From Adiantum capillus-veneris (lineage: Eukaryota; Streptophyta; Polypodiopsida; Polypodiales; Pteridaceae): a stretch of DNA of 64,000 nt. The first letter of the stretch is position 1; the number at the start of each line of letters is the position of its first letter. The position numbers and the translations under genes were made by a program. The stretch is taken from assembly GCA_014529385.2 (NCBI GenBank), contig CM043963.1:81432412-81496411 (forward strand), in the 5' to 3' direction. Of this stretch, positions 20,660 through 31,396 are shown piece by piece. Under the pieces are notes generated by a model. The model did not search any database. It saw only the letters and a list, made by a program, of their open reading frames with translations, and was not told where the DNA came from.

Positions 20660-21650
20660 TTCTTATTTGCATGCTTTTGAGGGCATGTGCAACAAGAATG
20701 GCCTTGTTCACCGCATTTAGAACATCTATTATCCTTATGATAATGCTCTTTATCTTCATAAGATAATCAATTATTACCTTGGTAGTTAGATTTGTCTTCA
20801 AGCTTCCCAATTTTGGTAGGAACATTTTGATTTGAATTTTTTTCTTTCTCTTGTGGCTTGTCTCTCCCATTCTTTGTCTTTGAGCCCTTCTTTGAATCTT
20901 GGAATTTGATGTTGGAGGCTACCATTGAGTGGTGGACAACCTCCAAAATCATTCAGGGTCTTTGAGTCTTGATATAGTTCCTCCAATCTTCAAGGAGCCC
21001 ATCACAAAATTGCTACTTTTTCTCCAGGAAGTTGATGCGCTTGTAGCTTTGAGATGTAGATTCCAAAATTTCTCCAAATACTTTTGCATATTCTCTTCAT
21101 CACCAAGCTCTAGGCTATGCCATGCCAGAAGAACTTGTTCAAAAGCCCCAATGGATAAGGATTACCTCATGATAGCAACTCAGAATTTTTTCCAAGCCTT
21201 TGAAGCTTCTCCCTTGGAGTGTAGGCTTGCCCACCATTGATGCTCTGATTTCTAGAGATGCATAGCAACATGTCAAAGTTTGAATAGGTCCAAAAAAAAT
21301 TCATCCCCAAAGGCCACATCAAATTGTTGGTGGATAAAGCTTAGAACTTTGTCCACATTATCAAAAGTACCATGGAAGGAGAGGATGGTTATGATTTTAC
21401 CTTTGTCCTTGAAATTTCTTAGGCGATATGCTCTCTTCTAGTCAACATGAGATGCTCTCTTCTATGCGAGATGCTCTCTTCTAGGCAACATGAGAGTATC
21501 AATGGCCTCTCCTCTTTTGTGCTTTGAAAGAATTGCAATCTAAGTAGAAGAAAATCTCAGATCCATATGAGCTTGATGATGACAGAGAACTGGATGATTT
21601 CTTCTTTCTCTATTTCTTTTGAGGGTTCTTGTCAAATAGTGGTAAAACCA
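20660..21650 (-). pseudogene. Gyp1 copy C gag with zinc knuckle
   Basis: A CX2CX4HX4C zinc knuckle reads CSKCGEQGHSCCTC around 20740-20700. Upstream a lysine/glutamine-rich linker leads back to the capsid domain, where QFDVAFGDEFF, the HQWWASLHSKGEA region, GAFEQVLLAWHSL and YLEKFWNLHLKA can be read between stops. A serine-rich segment near 21600 corresponds to the RS-like part of other copies. Confidence 0.75.
21425..21495. repeat. Three-copy tandem repeat GATGCTCTCTTCTA
   Basis: The block GATGCTCTCTTCTAG with or without CAACATGA occurs three times in about 70 bp. It looks like local slippage within the decayed gag. Confidence 0.75.
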
Positions 21651-21828
21651 AAGGTAACCCCCATAAGGGTACACTATTTAATTGACACATCCCAGGGTGT
21701 TGAAGCTGCAAAATACATGGGTTAAAAAATCCCAATACTCACTGATGATGGTTAATTAAAAGGTTCAATCCTTCTTGATCAATCCTAGAACTTCCCTTTT
21801 TTCAAAAATAAAGAGAGTAATTAGATAT

Positions 21829-21840
21829 GCTATGATACCA
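21829..21840 (-). promoter_or_regulatory. Primer binding site-like sequence beside Copia2 LTR
   Basis: On the minus strand TGGTATCATAGC lies one base inside the LTR end, one mismatch from the standard initiator-Met site TGGTATCAGAGC. Its presence means this LTR once acted as a 5' LTR for DNA to the left. Confidence 0.7.
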
Positions 21841-21841
21841 A

Positions 21842-22361
<520 letters not shown>

Positions 22362-22379
22362 ATCTCCCACTTAAAGGCC
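22362..22379 (-). promoter_or_regulatory. Copia2 polypurine tract
   Basis: On the minus strand GGCCTTTAAGTGGGAGAT abuts the LTR. It differs from the Copia1 tract at only a few positions and marks the 3' end of the element. Confidence 0.82.
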
Positions 22380-22399
22380 AATGCGATCGTAAGTGGCGA

Positions 22400-23205
22400 T
22401 TAAAGCTAATATGTACAATTGTGAAGCACGAAAACTTCACCCTGTAAAAAAATTCTCAACCTACACCCATTAACTCAATGCAATGTGCAAACAACTAGCT
22501 AGGCTCTTTGTAAGAGTATCTATTGGGTTTCCATCATTGTGGACCTTCACAATCTCCAAGCACATATCCATCAATGCATCCCGAATGAGATGATACCCCA
22601 CCTCAATATGTTTTTACTTGAAATGAAACACGTGATTCCTTGCCAAAGAAATGAAACTCTATCACCATGCAAAACTGGTGTCTAAATCTCCATTAAATGT
22701 GCCAACCATATAGCTTTCTTTTGCTGGCATTTGACGTTGCAACATACTCAGCCTATGTAGCGGAAAAATACGTACAATCTTGGAGAGATGATCTCCAAGA
22801 TGGCTCCTCCTGCATATATGAAGCTGTAGCCAGACTTAGATCTCTTACTATCACTGCAACTCGCATAATCTCCATTCGTGTAACCAACAATAGATGCATC
22901 ACTATTCTCAAAGCGTAAACACCTACTTGTTGTACCCTTCAAGTATCTGAGAATGTGTTTCACCACTATCCAATGTTGCTTGCCAGGATTAGCCATATAC
23001 TGACTAACCACTCCCACTGCAAATGCAATGTCTGGTCTCATAACTACCATAGCATACATAAGATTGTCTACATCCGAAGAGTATGGCACGTTTTCCATTT
23101 CTACTCTCTCAACATCTAATTTAAGAAATCTTCCTTGCTAAGTTTCAAATATGATGATAGTGGGGTACTCACTGCCTTCCCTCCCTACATATTGAAACAA
23201 TGCCA
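22400..23205 (-). pseudogene. Copia2 RT/RNase H C-terminal remnant
   Basis: The best part (23098-22748) reads NVPYSSDVDNLMYAMVVMRPD, FAVGVVSQYMANPGKQHW, LRYLKGTTSRCLRF and YTNGDYASCSDSKRSKSGY, the copia connection and first RNase H motif. Further RNase H and tail sequence continues, broken, to about 22400. The 5' side reaches the RFNM-type motif near 23180-23205 and stops where Gyp3 gag begins on the other strand. Everything upstream of the RT C-terminus is gone. Confidence 0.85.
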
Positions 23206-23207
23206 AA

Positions 23208-24101
23208 GTGGCCAAGTGTATGCCAAAGAAGTATAGTGGCTCAGGAGATCCATATGCACATGTCTCACTCTTTAAGCAAGTCTTAAGAGCTGAACAGATA
23301 ACAGATTTCCACACACAATACGAAGGATTTGGTCTTACTTTAGAAGGGACGGCATTGACAAGGTTTCAACCACTGAATGGTGGAGGTTTCCATGACATTG
23401 ACCACTTGCTGCAAGAGTTTGCCGAGGAATTTTCGAAAAGAGGGATCAAAGACAATACAATATCCCAAATATATGCTTTCAAACAGAAGAAGCAAGAAAA
23501 GGTGAAGGAAGCTTTGCTTTGCTTCAAACAATACATAGAGAGATGTCCAGTACGGGAACAACCGCAAGATGACAAACTATCTGTCCTCTTTATAGGAGGG
23601 CTGAGAAATGACACTCTCAAGAAAGACTTGCACCTGAAATCTTGTACAAGTTTTGAGCAAGTGACCAGAGAAGCATTGTACTTAGTGGATAACTGTGCTG
23701 TTTATGGAGAGGTCACAACGGATACGGATGTCGCATCGAGTAGCTCATCATCCGTAGCTAGAGAGACCACCACTAAGAAGAATGTCCAAACAACAACAGT
23801 GCCGAACATGGAACAAATGATAGAAGATGCTATAAGGAGATTAGCACCATACTTTAAACCAATGCCAAAACTAACGAAATGGTGTGCAATCGAACAAAAA
23901 TGGACGAATCATTCAACAAAAGAGTGCTATTACAACAAGGGTTATGTGAAGGAGCGTCAATATGCACCTCCAACTCAAATAGCACCACCTCAGGTACATC
24001 CAGTACCTCGATACCATACCTGGACCTATGGGGATAGAAAGACCACAACTGGTATTGGAGCAACAACCACCCTTACCAGGAGTGAGACCAGTGGGTATTA
24101 G
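23208..24101 (+). pseudogene. Gyp3 gag capsid region (5'-truncated)
   Basis: The frame begins inside Gag with PKKYSGSGDPYAHVSLFKQ, then FGLTLEGTALTRFQPL, LLQEFAEEFSKRG, FKQKKQEKVKEALLCFKQY and FIGGLRNDTLKKDL, a Retrotrans_gag capsid domain. It continues to a cysteine-poor basic region and is lost by frameshift near 24015. There is no true start codon at the left edge because the N-terminus was removed at the Copia2 junction. Confidence 0.85.
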
Positions 24102-24158
24102 ATATGCACCCACCCTAGAGAATCAGGAAGAACGAGCTTTAGTGCCTGTTCAGACTTA

Positions 24159-24914
24159 TTGCAAAGATTCCAGTGCACCATGGCTCCTACTGTGTATTAC
24201 CCACCTGAAGAACCAAAACAACCAGAACCTTGGAGCATGATAGGAAATGTTGGACCACCAACAACCGCACATGCCTCAGATGAAGAGAGGTATAACTTGG
24301 ATGCAAGAACACTTATGTTCATAGCTCATGGGGGGTTGTCAGGCCAAAGACCAGCCTACCCACAAAGAGCAAATCAAGGGACACCAAAACCTGCATTGGG
24401 ACCCTGTTATTATAAGTGTGGAGGTGACCATTTGATGAATGTTTGTCCACACACAGAGATCATTAGAATAAATGCATATTGCACAGAGTGTGGTGTCACT
24501 CACTTCATTGAGGATTGTTCAAATAATCCCAACAGAGTGCAAAAGACAACATTGAATATGCTAGAGTCGATTCCTACTAGCAGTGGGTCTGAAAATGAAA
24601 CCAAGACACCAACACACGTTGTGACTAGAGCTCAAGCAAAGAAAATCACTAGAGAACCAGAGAATGGAAAGTCAAAGACGGAATTGGCAAGTCAAGGACG
24701 GCGAAGCCATAGAAACACATGGAAAGCTATGAAAGAACGCATGAAGCTGAAAAAAGAACAGCACGACGCGATTCTAGCTGAGGAATTAAAACAAACAAAA
24801 GACAGATTAGAGAAACTTGAGAGTCAAAACGGAATACGGGAAATGGACTCTGAAATGTCGAAACTGAAGAGCATCAAAGAGACAATGAGTGTGAGCTCAG
24901 GGGATCAGTGTTAG
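24159..24914 (+). pseudogene. Gyp3 gag zinc-knuckle and coiled-coil region
   Basis: After a frameshift, Gag continues with YYPPEEPKQPEPWSMIGN and two short zinc knuckles with C-x2-C-x3-H-x4-C spacing. One has its first cysteine displaced (CYYKCGGDHLMNVC) and the other is regular (CTECGVTHFIEDC). A VVTRAQAKK motif follows, then a long lysine/glutamate-rich helix (MKERMKLKKEQHDAILAEE and ELKQTKDRLEKLES), likely a coiled coil. The frame ends at a TAG just before 24915 and continues in a shifted frame. Confidence 0.8.
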
Positions 24915-25776
24915 TCGACAAAGTACACGAACCATTGGATGCACTGATGAGAGCTTACGAAGCGAGATTAAAGAGCAACCAAACACAAGAACAATGGTGG
25001 TTGACCTATCCAAATGCGGAATTGGAAAAGCAAAGACTCGAAATGTGTCAGAGAATGATCGAGACTGCACAAGCCTTGTTAGAACCACCTAGAGAACCAA
25101 TGAATTGTGGAGCGGAAAACCCAATTCATCAAGAGACTATCCTCTCATGGGTAGTTGAAAAGCCTAAAAAAATGCACGGGGATGAATGTATAGTGATGAA
25201 CACCACAGATCAAGAAATAGAGAGTTTTCATCCTGTGATACAGAGGTCTTGCGGAAGAGATGAGGATTACAATGAGTTTTGGAAACAAGTGAGAGAGGCA
25301 AACTTTGCAAACGAGCTGAGTTGTCAAGCTACTTAGACTAATGGGGAAAAGGACGTCAGGAATCCTCCCATAGAAGAATTTGAGGCAGGATCTCAAGTGG
25401 ACTTAGATTTTCATTCTTACTGGGGAGATGGAGGCTCTGTTAGAATAGTAGAGAGTAAACCTCATTCGCTGAAAACCTTACCTTCATACTTAGGAGAATA
25501 CGAAGCAAAATCTCAGATACGAGCGCTTCCCTCACGAGGAATCTCTTTAGAAAACGTTATAGACTCGCAAGGATTGATAGAGATTTTGTCAACACCAATG
25601 ACATGCACTATCACCCTAGCTGAGCTTTTGAGACTACGACCAAACATGTGGGCAACTATAGGAAAATACTTGGAGAAATTTTGGATAAAAAACCCAACTG
25701 CAAAACTGCAAGAGGGCATATGAGAGCTGAGTACGCCACAAAAAAACGCTAAGCCTGTACCTTTGAACAAGGTCGG
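24911..25776 (+). pseudogene. Gyp3 Gag-Pro linker, ends at an LTR insertion
   Basis: One frame runs 24911-25776 with a TAG at 25334-25336 and a TGA at 25721-25723. It encodes EPLDALMRAYEARLKSNQ, an acidic region with LDFHSYWGDGG, then TPMTCTITLAELLRLRPNMW, a motif I know from gypsy polyproteins just before the protease. It reaches PVPLNKVG at 25776 and the next base begins the inserted LTR. The codon cut by the insertion is completed at 28122. Confidence 0.75.
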
Positions 25777-28121
25777 TGTCGGGGGGTATGTGTTCGCTAC
25801 GTGAGCCGAGCAGGCGCCGGGCCTCTGGCTGTGGGAGGTGTGAGATAGAACAAGAAAAACAGATGCATATGGCTTTGGCAATCACCGTAGTCTTCAATTA
25901 ATCAATTCAAACTCTGAGTATAATGTAATCGGTAGCCAAGGCGGGCTATTAGCAGCACCACCACCTTGTATGAACTGATAAATAGGAGTTTAAGCGCCCT
26001 TTTCAAATTAACCGGGCCGTTAACGACACCGGACCTAACAAAATGTTTAATCAACTTCGGACTGATGTCGGTGATGAGATTCCCTTATGTCGCTTTATCT
26101 TCTTAGATTGCCTGTGGATTCTGCAGTCTTCAATTCAATTCATTGCCTCGATCATCAAGCTTCAATTCACTCCATTAATTGGCGTTCTCCTGCTCTTGAA
26201 CTCTTGATTCTTTAGGTTGAGTCACTTGCTTATGCACAAGAGAGGAATAGCCGTATCCTGCTTCAAATCATCCCTTGCCAGCTTGCTCAAGCTTCGAGAG
26301 CTTCTTGGTCAAGCTCCTTGCTTATCTCTCCCCTTTTCCGAGGCTTTGATTCCGAGAGAGAAAGTAATTGCTTAGAATTTTGCTTCCTTCTTGTCCTCAT
26401 TACCCTAATCCTCTATGCTTTGATTGGAGAGAGAGAGAGAGAGAAAGAGAGAAATTAACCCTCCTTTGCTTTGATTGCTTTGTTCGAGCTCTCCTTTAGC
26501 TCCCTCCTTCACTTGTTTCTCAACCCTTCGTTATGCTCCTCCTGTTGATCTCTTTTTTTGCCTCTTGCTTCCCTCCTCTCTTGCCCCTTGCTTTGATGGA
26601 GTTCCAGAGAGAAAGCTTTTGCTTTTTGCCTCTTACTTAGCTTTGATGGTGATCGAGAAGCTTGCTTCCTTGGAGAGCTCAAGGAGCTTGCCTTCCCCTC
26701 CGAGGCTTCGTGCCCTTCCTCCTTGTTGCTTTGCTTGGCGTTAACTCTCCATTCCACTCCTTATTCTTGCCCACCCTCATGCAAAAGAAAGCCTCGCTAT
26801 TAATAGCTCCTCCCTCCCTTAGCAACGATGGCGCCGTCGTTGCTAGGGAGGCATAAAAATGCCCCTGATGATGTGGCAGGCTCAGAAATCTCCCCTGCAG
26901 CGTTTTGGCCGGGAGCGGTGTCAAAAGGAACGCGACGGCCTCCCGCTCGATTTTCCCTTCTTCGTCGAGCTCAGCCAGGCTCCTAACAGCCCGCCGCGAT
27001 CTCCTTTTTCTCTGCCTGCCCCTCTGCACGCTGCCACGCTCGCCATGCTTTGTTTTTCTTCTTGCTTCCACACACAAGTTTTTATTAATCGGGTGCCCAC
27101 GCCCCCCCTCTTTAGGCAATGGCCGGACGGCCTTAACCTTGGTCCCTTGGGCGGCCCTTGGCCTTTGTTGGGAACCATATTTAGCATACATGCCGAACAA
27201 GGCTTTGCCAAGCATTAGATTAGGCATACATATCGACTAAACAATACCAAGCACTCCCAGTGGCTGCTAAGCATATCCCACAATCAATATGTCCCATGGG
27301 CCGACATTTCGGATGAAGAGTTCATCAAGAACTTTTTGTGCTTTCGTAACGGCACCACATTAGGCATACACACTGGACGAGGATGAGAGCCCTAAACTGA
27401 CAATTTCATCTCGTGAATTTTACTGCCCATATCAACATCTCGAATAATGCAAAAATTACCCAGCTCAGCGTGTCGGCAACTGTCACCGGCCTCAAGCCGT
27501 ATTATCTGATCAAGTCGAACTCTACATGCCAAGCGGTAAATCCCATTAGACTTCTCAAACTGCATAAAATGCATACAAACCCTACTGAGGTAGCCAAAAT
27601 TCTCAGATGGCACTCCGACCGAGCGGACCGGACTAGCACGGGACCGGCTCCCGGTGAATCTTTAACTGCCCATATCTTGGAAACCGTAACTCCGATTGCT
27701 GATCTCAAAAGACAGACGTGCTCCACAAAGTGAGCACTTCAGGCCCGTGCATTTGTTTCATTTCTGCCACCTCAGCTGCAGTTGCCCAATCCGGTACGGA
27801 TCTGCATTAACTCAAACTTCAAAGTTCCATAACTTCTTCACCGTAGCTCCAATCGACGAGCCGTAAAGATAGGCCGGTAGAGCACTTCAAGCACTCTAGC
27901 TCTAGATCATAATCTTCCATCTGTGCTCACTTCAAGCATAATCCTTTTTGGCATCATTAAGACATCAATTGGCCCTTTAAAGCCGCATCTGACATACATT
28001 AATCATTAGACTTGGCCTGTTAACAAGCCCTCATCACTGACCATTAATCAAGTAGGCTTCAAAGAAGCTTAGCTTGCATTCTCTTCTCTTTTTCTTATCA
28101 TGGAAGCGGAGTTGCACGACA
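25777..28121 (-). mobile_element. Solo LTR of the Lard1 type with 4-bp TSD (TCGG)
   Basis: The plus strand starts TGTCGGGG and ends GCACGACA, flanked by TCGG at 25773-25776 and 28122-28125. The start resembles the Lard1 LTR start, with a shared CACCGGGC/GCGCCGGGC...TGGCTGTG block, and the end shares CACGACA. Orientation is taken from Lard1. The 2345 bp contain purine/pyrimidine-rich stretches, a GAGAGA run near 26430 and diverged tandem text at 27400-27960 (TAACTCCGATTGCTGATC, GAGCACTTCA). No retroelement gene is inside, so it is best read as a solo LTR; short frames near 26500-27230 are compositional. Excision restores the Gyp3 frame. Confidence 0.8.
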
Positions 28122-28613
28122 TCGGAGAGTATTGCGAAGGCGAAGAGGGGAATACAACCTTACCAGTTAAATTCCAGGGAGTTAACATGATGGAAATACT
28201 TGACAGTGGGGCTGGAGTAGCCATTGCTACGAAAGAAATCTGGAAAAAATGAGGAAAACATGCGGATAAGAAAAACGAGGTTGAAACTCCAACTAGCGGA
28301 CGGACATATGGAGAGACCTTTGGGACTGTTAGAGAAAGTTGTAGTGACTTCTTGCGCAATTGAATACGAGCATACTTTTGCTATTGTTGACTTTGGCAAG
28401 AAAAATAACTATGATATTATACTTGGAAGACTATTCATGAGACAATTGAAAATGGTCCAGGATTGAGGCTACGACCACATATACTTGAGACATATGGAAA
28501 CCACTACTCCGTGAACCTAAAAGACCATAGCTACAAGGATGTGAACCGAACACCGCTTGAAGAGTTTGATTCAGCTACTTTGGCAGGATCAGAGTTTCCA
28601 GCTTGGTTAGGCA
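28122..28613 (+). pseudogene. Gyp3 retropepsin (intact D-S-G-A motif, later frameshift)
   Basis: The Gyp3 frame resumes as EYCEGEEGNTTLPVKFQGV and reaches MMEILDSGAGVAIATKEIW. The protease active-site aspartate codon is at 28202. A stop and shift follow near 28250. Another frame then gives CAIEYEHTFAIVDFG and YDIILGRLFMRQLKMVQD, the flap and I-L-G-R motif of retropepsins. A last piece, DHSYKDVNRTPLEEFDSATL, ends in EFPAWLG at the second insertion. This protease would cut Gag-Pol; it has one frameshift and two stops. Confidence 0.85.
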
Positions 28614-29268
28614 TGTAAGGTCTCTGACCCGATCACAAGAGCACCCTTGTACCACGAAATGAATACAATGGAATAAGTTACTATTTTTAGCAGTTTTCTA
28701 GATTCTGTCAGTGCCATGATGTTCAGAATGTTATAAAGCTTCAAAATGTGAATTAAAATAATTTTTGTGAAAAATTTCTAAAAATAGTAAGTTTTTGGTC
28801 ACCCGAACCGTCCAGTCTCGATCGTCTAGAAAATCTACACCCGTACCCCGAATTTGAAAAAAATGCATTTTCGGACCCCGGGGAGGGGCTGCTAAATATG
28901 GCAGGTACTCAGACCCGTACGTCTTAGTTAGAGCTTAGTATAGCAATTTACGGTATCAAAATCCGACTCGTATGGCCCGTTTTAGCCTAAAACCAATTTT
29001 TCACAAAATTGTCCGGGAGGCACCGGGGGCCCGAGGCTGTGTGGGAACAGGTCCCAGCCCACTCCAGACCTGCTTTAGCAGCTAGGGGGCGCCCTCTTGC
29101 TTTGTGGGAGTCTTGGGGAAGCTGCCAAGCCTGCAACTCAGTGTGAGAGTCAGTTTACTGAGCCAACTGGACACTTGGTGGGTAGGCAACTGGACTTGCC
29201 ATGCAAGGACTGAGTGCTCATCCAGATGCAATTAGCAACACAAATCGATTTTCAGCCTGTAGGAGCCT

Positions 29269-29277
29269 ATTTAAAGG
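29269..29277 (+). promoter_or_regulatory. TATA-like core promoter in the 28614-31396 insertion
   Basis: TATTTAAAG sits 655 bp into the segment, in a CCTATTTAAAGGCC context, followed within about 15 bp by CA repeats. It is a reasonable LTR promoter candidate on the plus strand. No experimental support can be drawn from sequence alone. Confidence 0.5.
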
Positions 29278-30176
29278 CCTACACACACACACACAGACAG
29301 ATATGCTCACACACACACATTGCATACTCACACACCTACACACTGGGAAGGTGCTGCCGGCACACACACAGCTTTTGAAGGAGAAGCAAGGAGGGAGGTG
29401 CTGCCGAAATTCCCATCTCGAGGATTCATTGCATCAGAAATTTAAGAGGATTCTCAGCCCCTAATCACGGTAATTATGGTTTAATTACTGCTCTTCTTAA
29501 TCTCATCATTACCCACTCATAATTCTTGTCTACTATGCCTACTTTTAGCTATAATCTCTATAGCTGCTCTCTAAGTTTTCATAGCTATACTTCATTACAT
29601 AATTATCATTCATTTAGTTAATTTATTCAGCCATTCATCATCCTTAATCAAGGATTAATGCATGATTAGGAAAGATTCTCTCTCTAGGTGGTATAGTCAA
29701 TAAATTGTCAGCTAGTAATAGTGTAGATTTGCCAGAATTCAATCTTTCACTACTCAATAGAGTTGTAATTAAATTATACTTAATCTTCTCCCACATTAGA
29801 TGCGATTAAGGCTGAAAATTAATCCGTTATTAGTCCAATAAGAAGAAGGTTTTTCCATCACACATGCCTGCGGTCACTCTGCACCTTCATATTGCTCTAG
29901 GAAAATGAATGAGCTTGCTTACTTCATATCTTTCGTGAATCAATTAGAAAAACTCTGAATTTCTTAATCATCTAAGCCAAGTAATTAACCTTAGAGTCGT
30001 TTCCCATAGGGTGGATACAGAATTACCCTTAAAAATTGCTAGGGCAAAAAGGGAAAAATCTAACATCGTACATAAGGAGGAGTCTTTAATAAATCTAATC
30101 TGCCGATTGGTTTGTCATGTTACTCTCGGACCTTAGCTCTTTTTTTTTCAAGTCTATCATTTAAGTAGTGAGAAAA

Positions 30177-30455
30177 ATGGCCCCGGTTAAGAGAACTCGC
30201 TTCGGTGGAGCCCACGACCGCGAGGCGGGAACAAGCAATGTCAACGGAAAAGGAAAGGCTCCCATGGACGAGCAAATACCGGCCATCCCACGGGCTATTG
30301 ACGAAGAAATGGAAGAGGTAGGTCCCAATTTCTATTCAAGTTGTTTAATTAACATTGCATACGATCAGTTAGGGATGAACATATCCCCGAACATGTTGGA
30401 GAAATCCGACAGAAACCTCGGCATTGAATGCATAGTACATTTAAGTATAAAGTAG
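30177..30455 (+). CDS. Small ORF of unknown function within LTR-like insertion
   Basis: The ATG at 30177 sits in a fair context (GAAAAATGG) and opens 92 codons ending TAA. The N-terminal half is basic and low complexity (MAPVKRTRFGGAHDREAGTS, GKGKAPMDEQIP) and the second half more globular (FYSSCLINIAYDQLGMN). I recognise no domain. It could be the first exon-like start of a Gag or accessory protein lost from a larger element, or a chance frame. It lies about 0.9 kb downstream of the TATA-like box on the same strand. Confidence 0.4.
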   Translation: MAPVKRTRFGGAHDREAGTSNVNGKGKAPMDEQIPAIPRAIDEEMEEVGPNFYSSCLINIAYDQLGMNISPNMLEKSDRNLGIECIVHLSIK

Positions 30456-30610
30456 GAAAGAAATGATTGATGGGTATGCTGTTTGCAAGAGGAAAGAATG
30501 TTTGCTAGGGAAAATTTAGCTCGACATGTTCATTTTATTTCCAATGTTGAATCAGTCCTAACACCCCTACTGATCACAGGGGGAAGAGTTCCTCGTTAGG
30601 GCTCTTGAAT

Positions 30611-30725
30611 CCACGACTTGCTATTTATGCGGTGGATACCCACGACTTGCTTTCTATGCGGTGGGAACCCACATCTTGCTTTCTATGCGGTGGGAGTGTC
30701 CATGACGTGCTTTCTATGCGGTGGA
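30611..30725. repeat. Four-copy 29-31 bp repeat, each unit a small hairpin
   Basis: Four units begin at 30611, 30639, 30668 and 30700. Each has the form CCCAC or CCAC, a core near GACTTGCTTTCTATGCG, then GTGGG or GTGGA, so the unit ends can pair. It follows the small ORF inside the LTR-like insertion. Confidence 0.8.
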
Positions 30726-31396
30726 CATACCTAGTTGTATGGGCAGCTAGGCGACAACGAGAGGAGTGAACTCTCGCTGGAGGGGGGATGTTGTACCTCC
30801 AGAACATTGGAACTTTTATGAATAAGTTTGAGTAGAATTTTTACTAGAATTCAGTCTTGGTGTTGTTTGCAATACTGGTTGAAGGGCTGTTTTAACGAAC
30901 CATGTGATTCGGAATTAAACAAGGAATATCTATGTTGAACAACCTTTGTGGTAGTAATTAGGTCACACGAGGAAGTGTGAGTGTGGGGGTGGAAAGTGGG
31001 GGCTTGGCTCGGGTTGCCAATGCCTACGAGATGGGTGGTCCCGATTGGTCAGGAACTCTCTGTCCCCATAGTGCTTACTTGATATTGGTATTACTCAGTG
31101 CCCCTAGAGCGGCGAATCCTCGAGAGTACGTGCCTCTGAAACATGGGGAAAAAGGCACTCGGGGTTTCTCTCCTCTTGGAAGGTGGGTCTTAGGATCGTT
31201 AGATAGTTAAGTACGCTTCCCCTGCGAGGTGGAGCTAGATCTCGTTGCTAGTAGGCTCGAACTCGAGTCACTTTGTGATTAGAGATCGTCCGCTAGTTGA
31301 ACCCTGAAACATTTTGTTTGCTTCCGCTATAGATCTAGTGGCCACCAGGTTTACCATCAGATCCGTTGTTTGATACGACGGGGTGGGGACCTCACA

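Larger units (their letters stand above)
19200..21660 (-). mobile_element. Gyp1 copy C, decayed internal fragment
   Basis: In minus-strand order there are remnants of a serine-rich Gag segment (21.58-21.65 kb), the capsid domain (21.0-21.42 kb), a zinc knuckle, the retropepsin (20614-20255), the linker and RT (about 19900-19200). All are closest to the Gyp1 copies at 1-3 kb and 53-64 kb. Neither end has a Gyp1 LTR. The upstream side stops before the Copia2 LTR and the downstream side fades at 19200 into Gyp4. It is more decayed than copy A. Confidence 0.85.
28614..31396 (+). mobile_element. 2.78-kb LTR-like insertion with 5-bp TSD (AGGCA)
   Basis: The segment starts TGTAAGGTC and ends GACCTCACA, giving imperfect inverted ends of about 17 bp. 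AGGCA occurs directly on both sides (28609-28613 and 31397-31401). Removing the segment and one AGGCA joins the Gyp3 protein as EFPAWLG followed by KPKELWLCGAS in the same frame. Inside are a TATA-like box (29269-29277), CA repeats, a small ORF (30177-30455) and hairpin-prone repeats (30611-30725). I found no internal direct repeats that would be paired LTRs. It is either one very long solo LTR or a compact non-autonomous element. Confidence 0.85.

Noticed and set aside
26475-27240. Several overlapping open frames of 80-180 codons on both strands
   Set aside because: They overlap each other in many frames, are compositionally biased and lie inside the solo LTR at 25777-28121. No domain is recognisable.
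25777-27306. Alternative right end of the solo LTR at GGGCCGACA (27306)
   Set aside because: Its flank does not match the left flank and the Gyp3 frame does not resume there. The end at 28121 gives a TSD and an exact protein junction.
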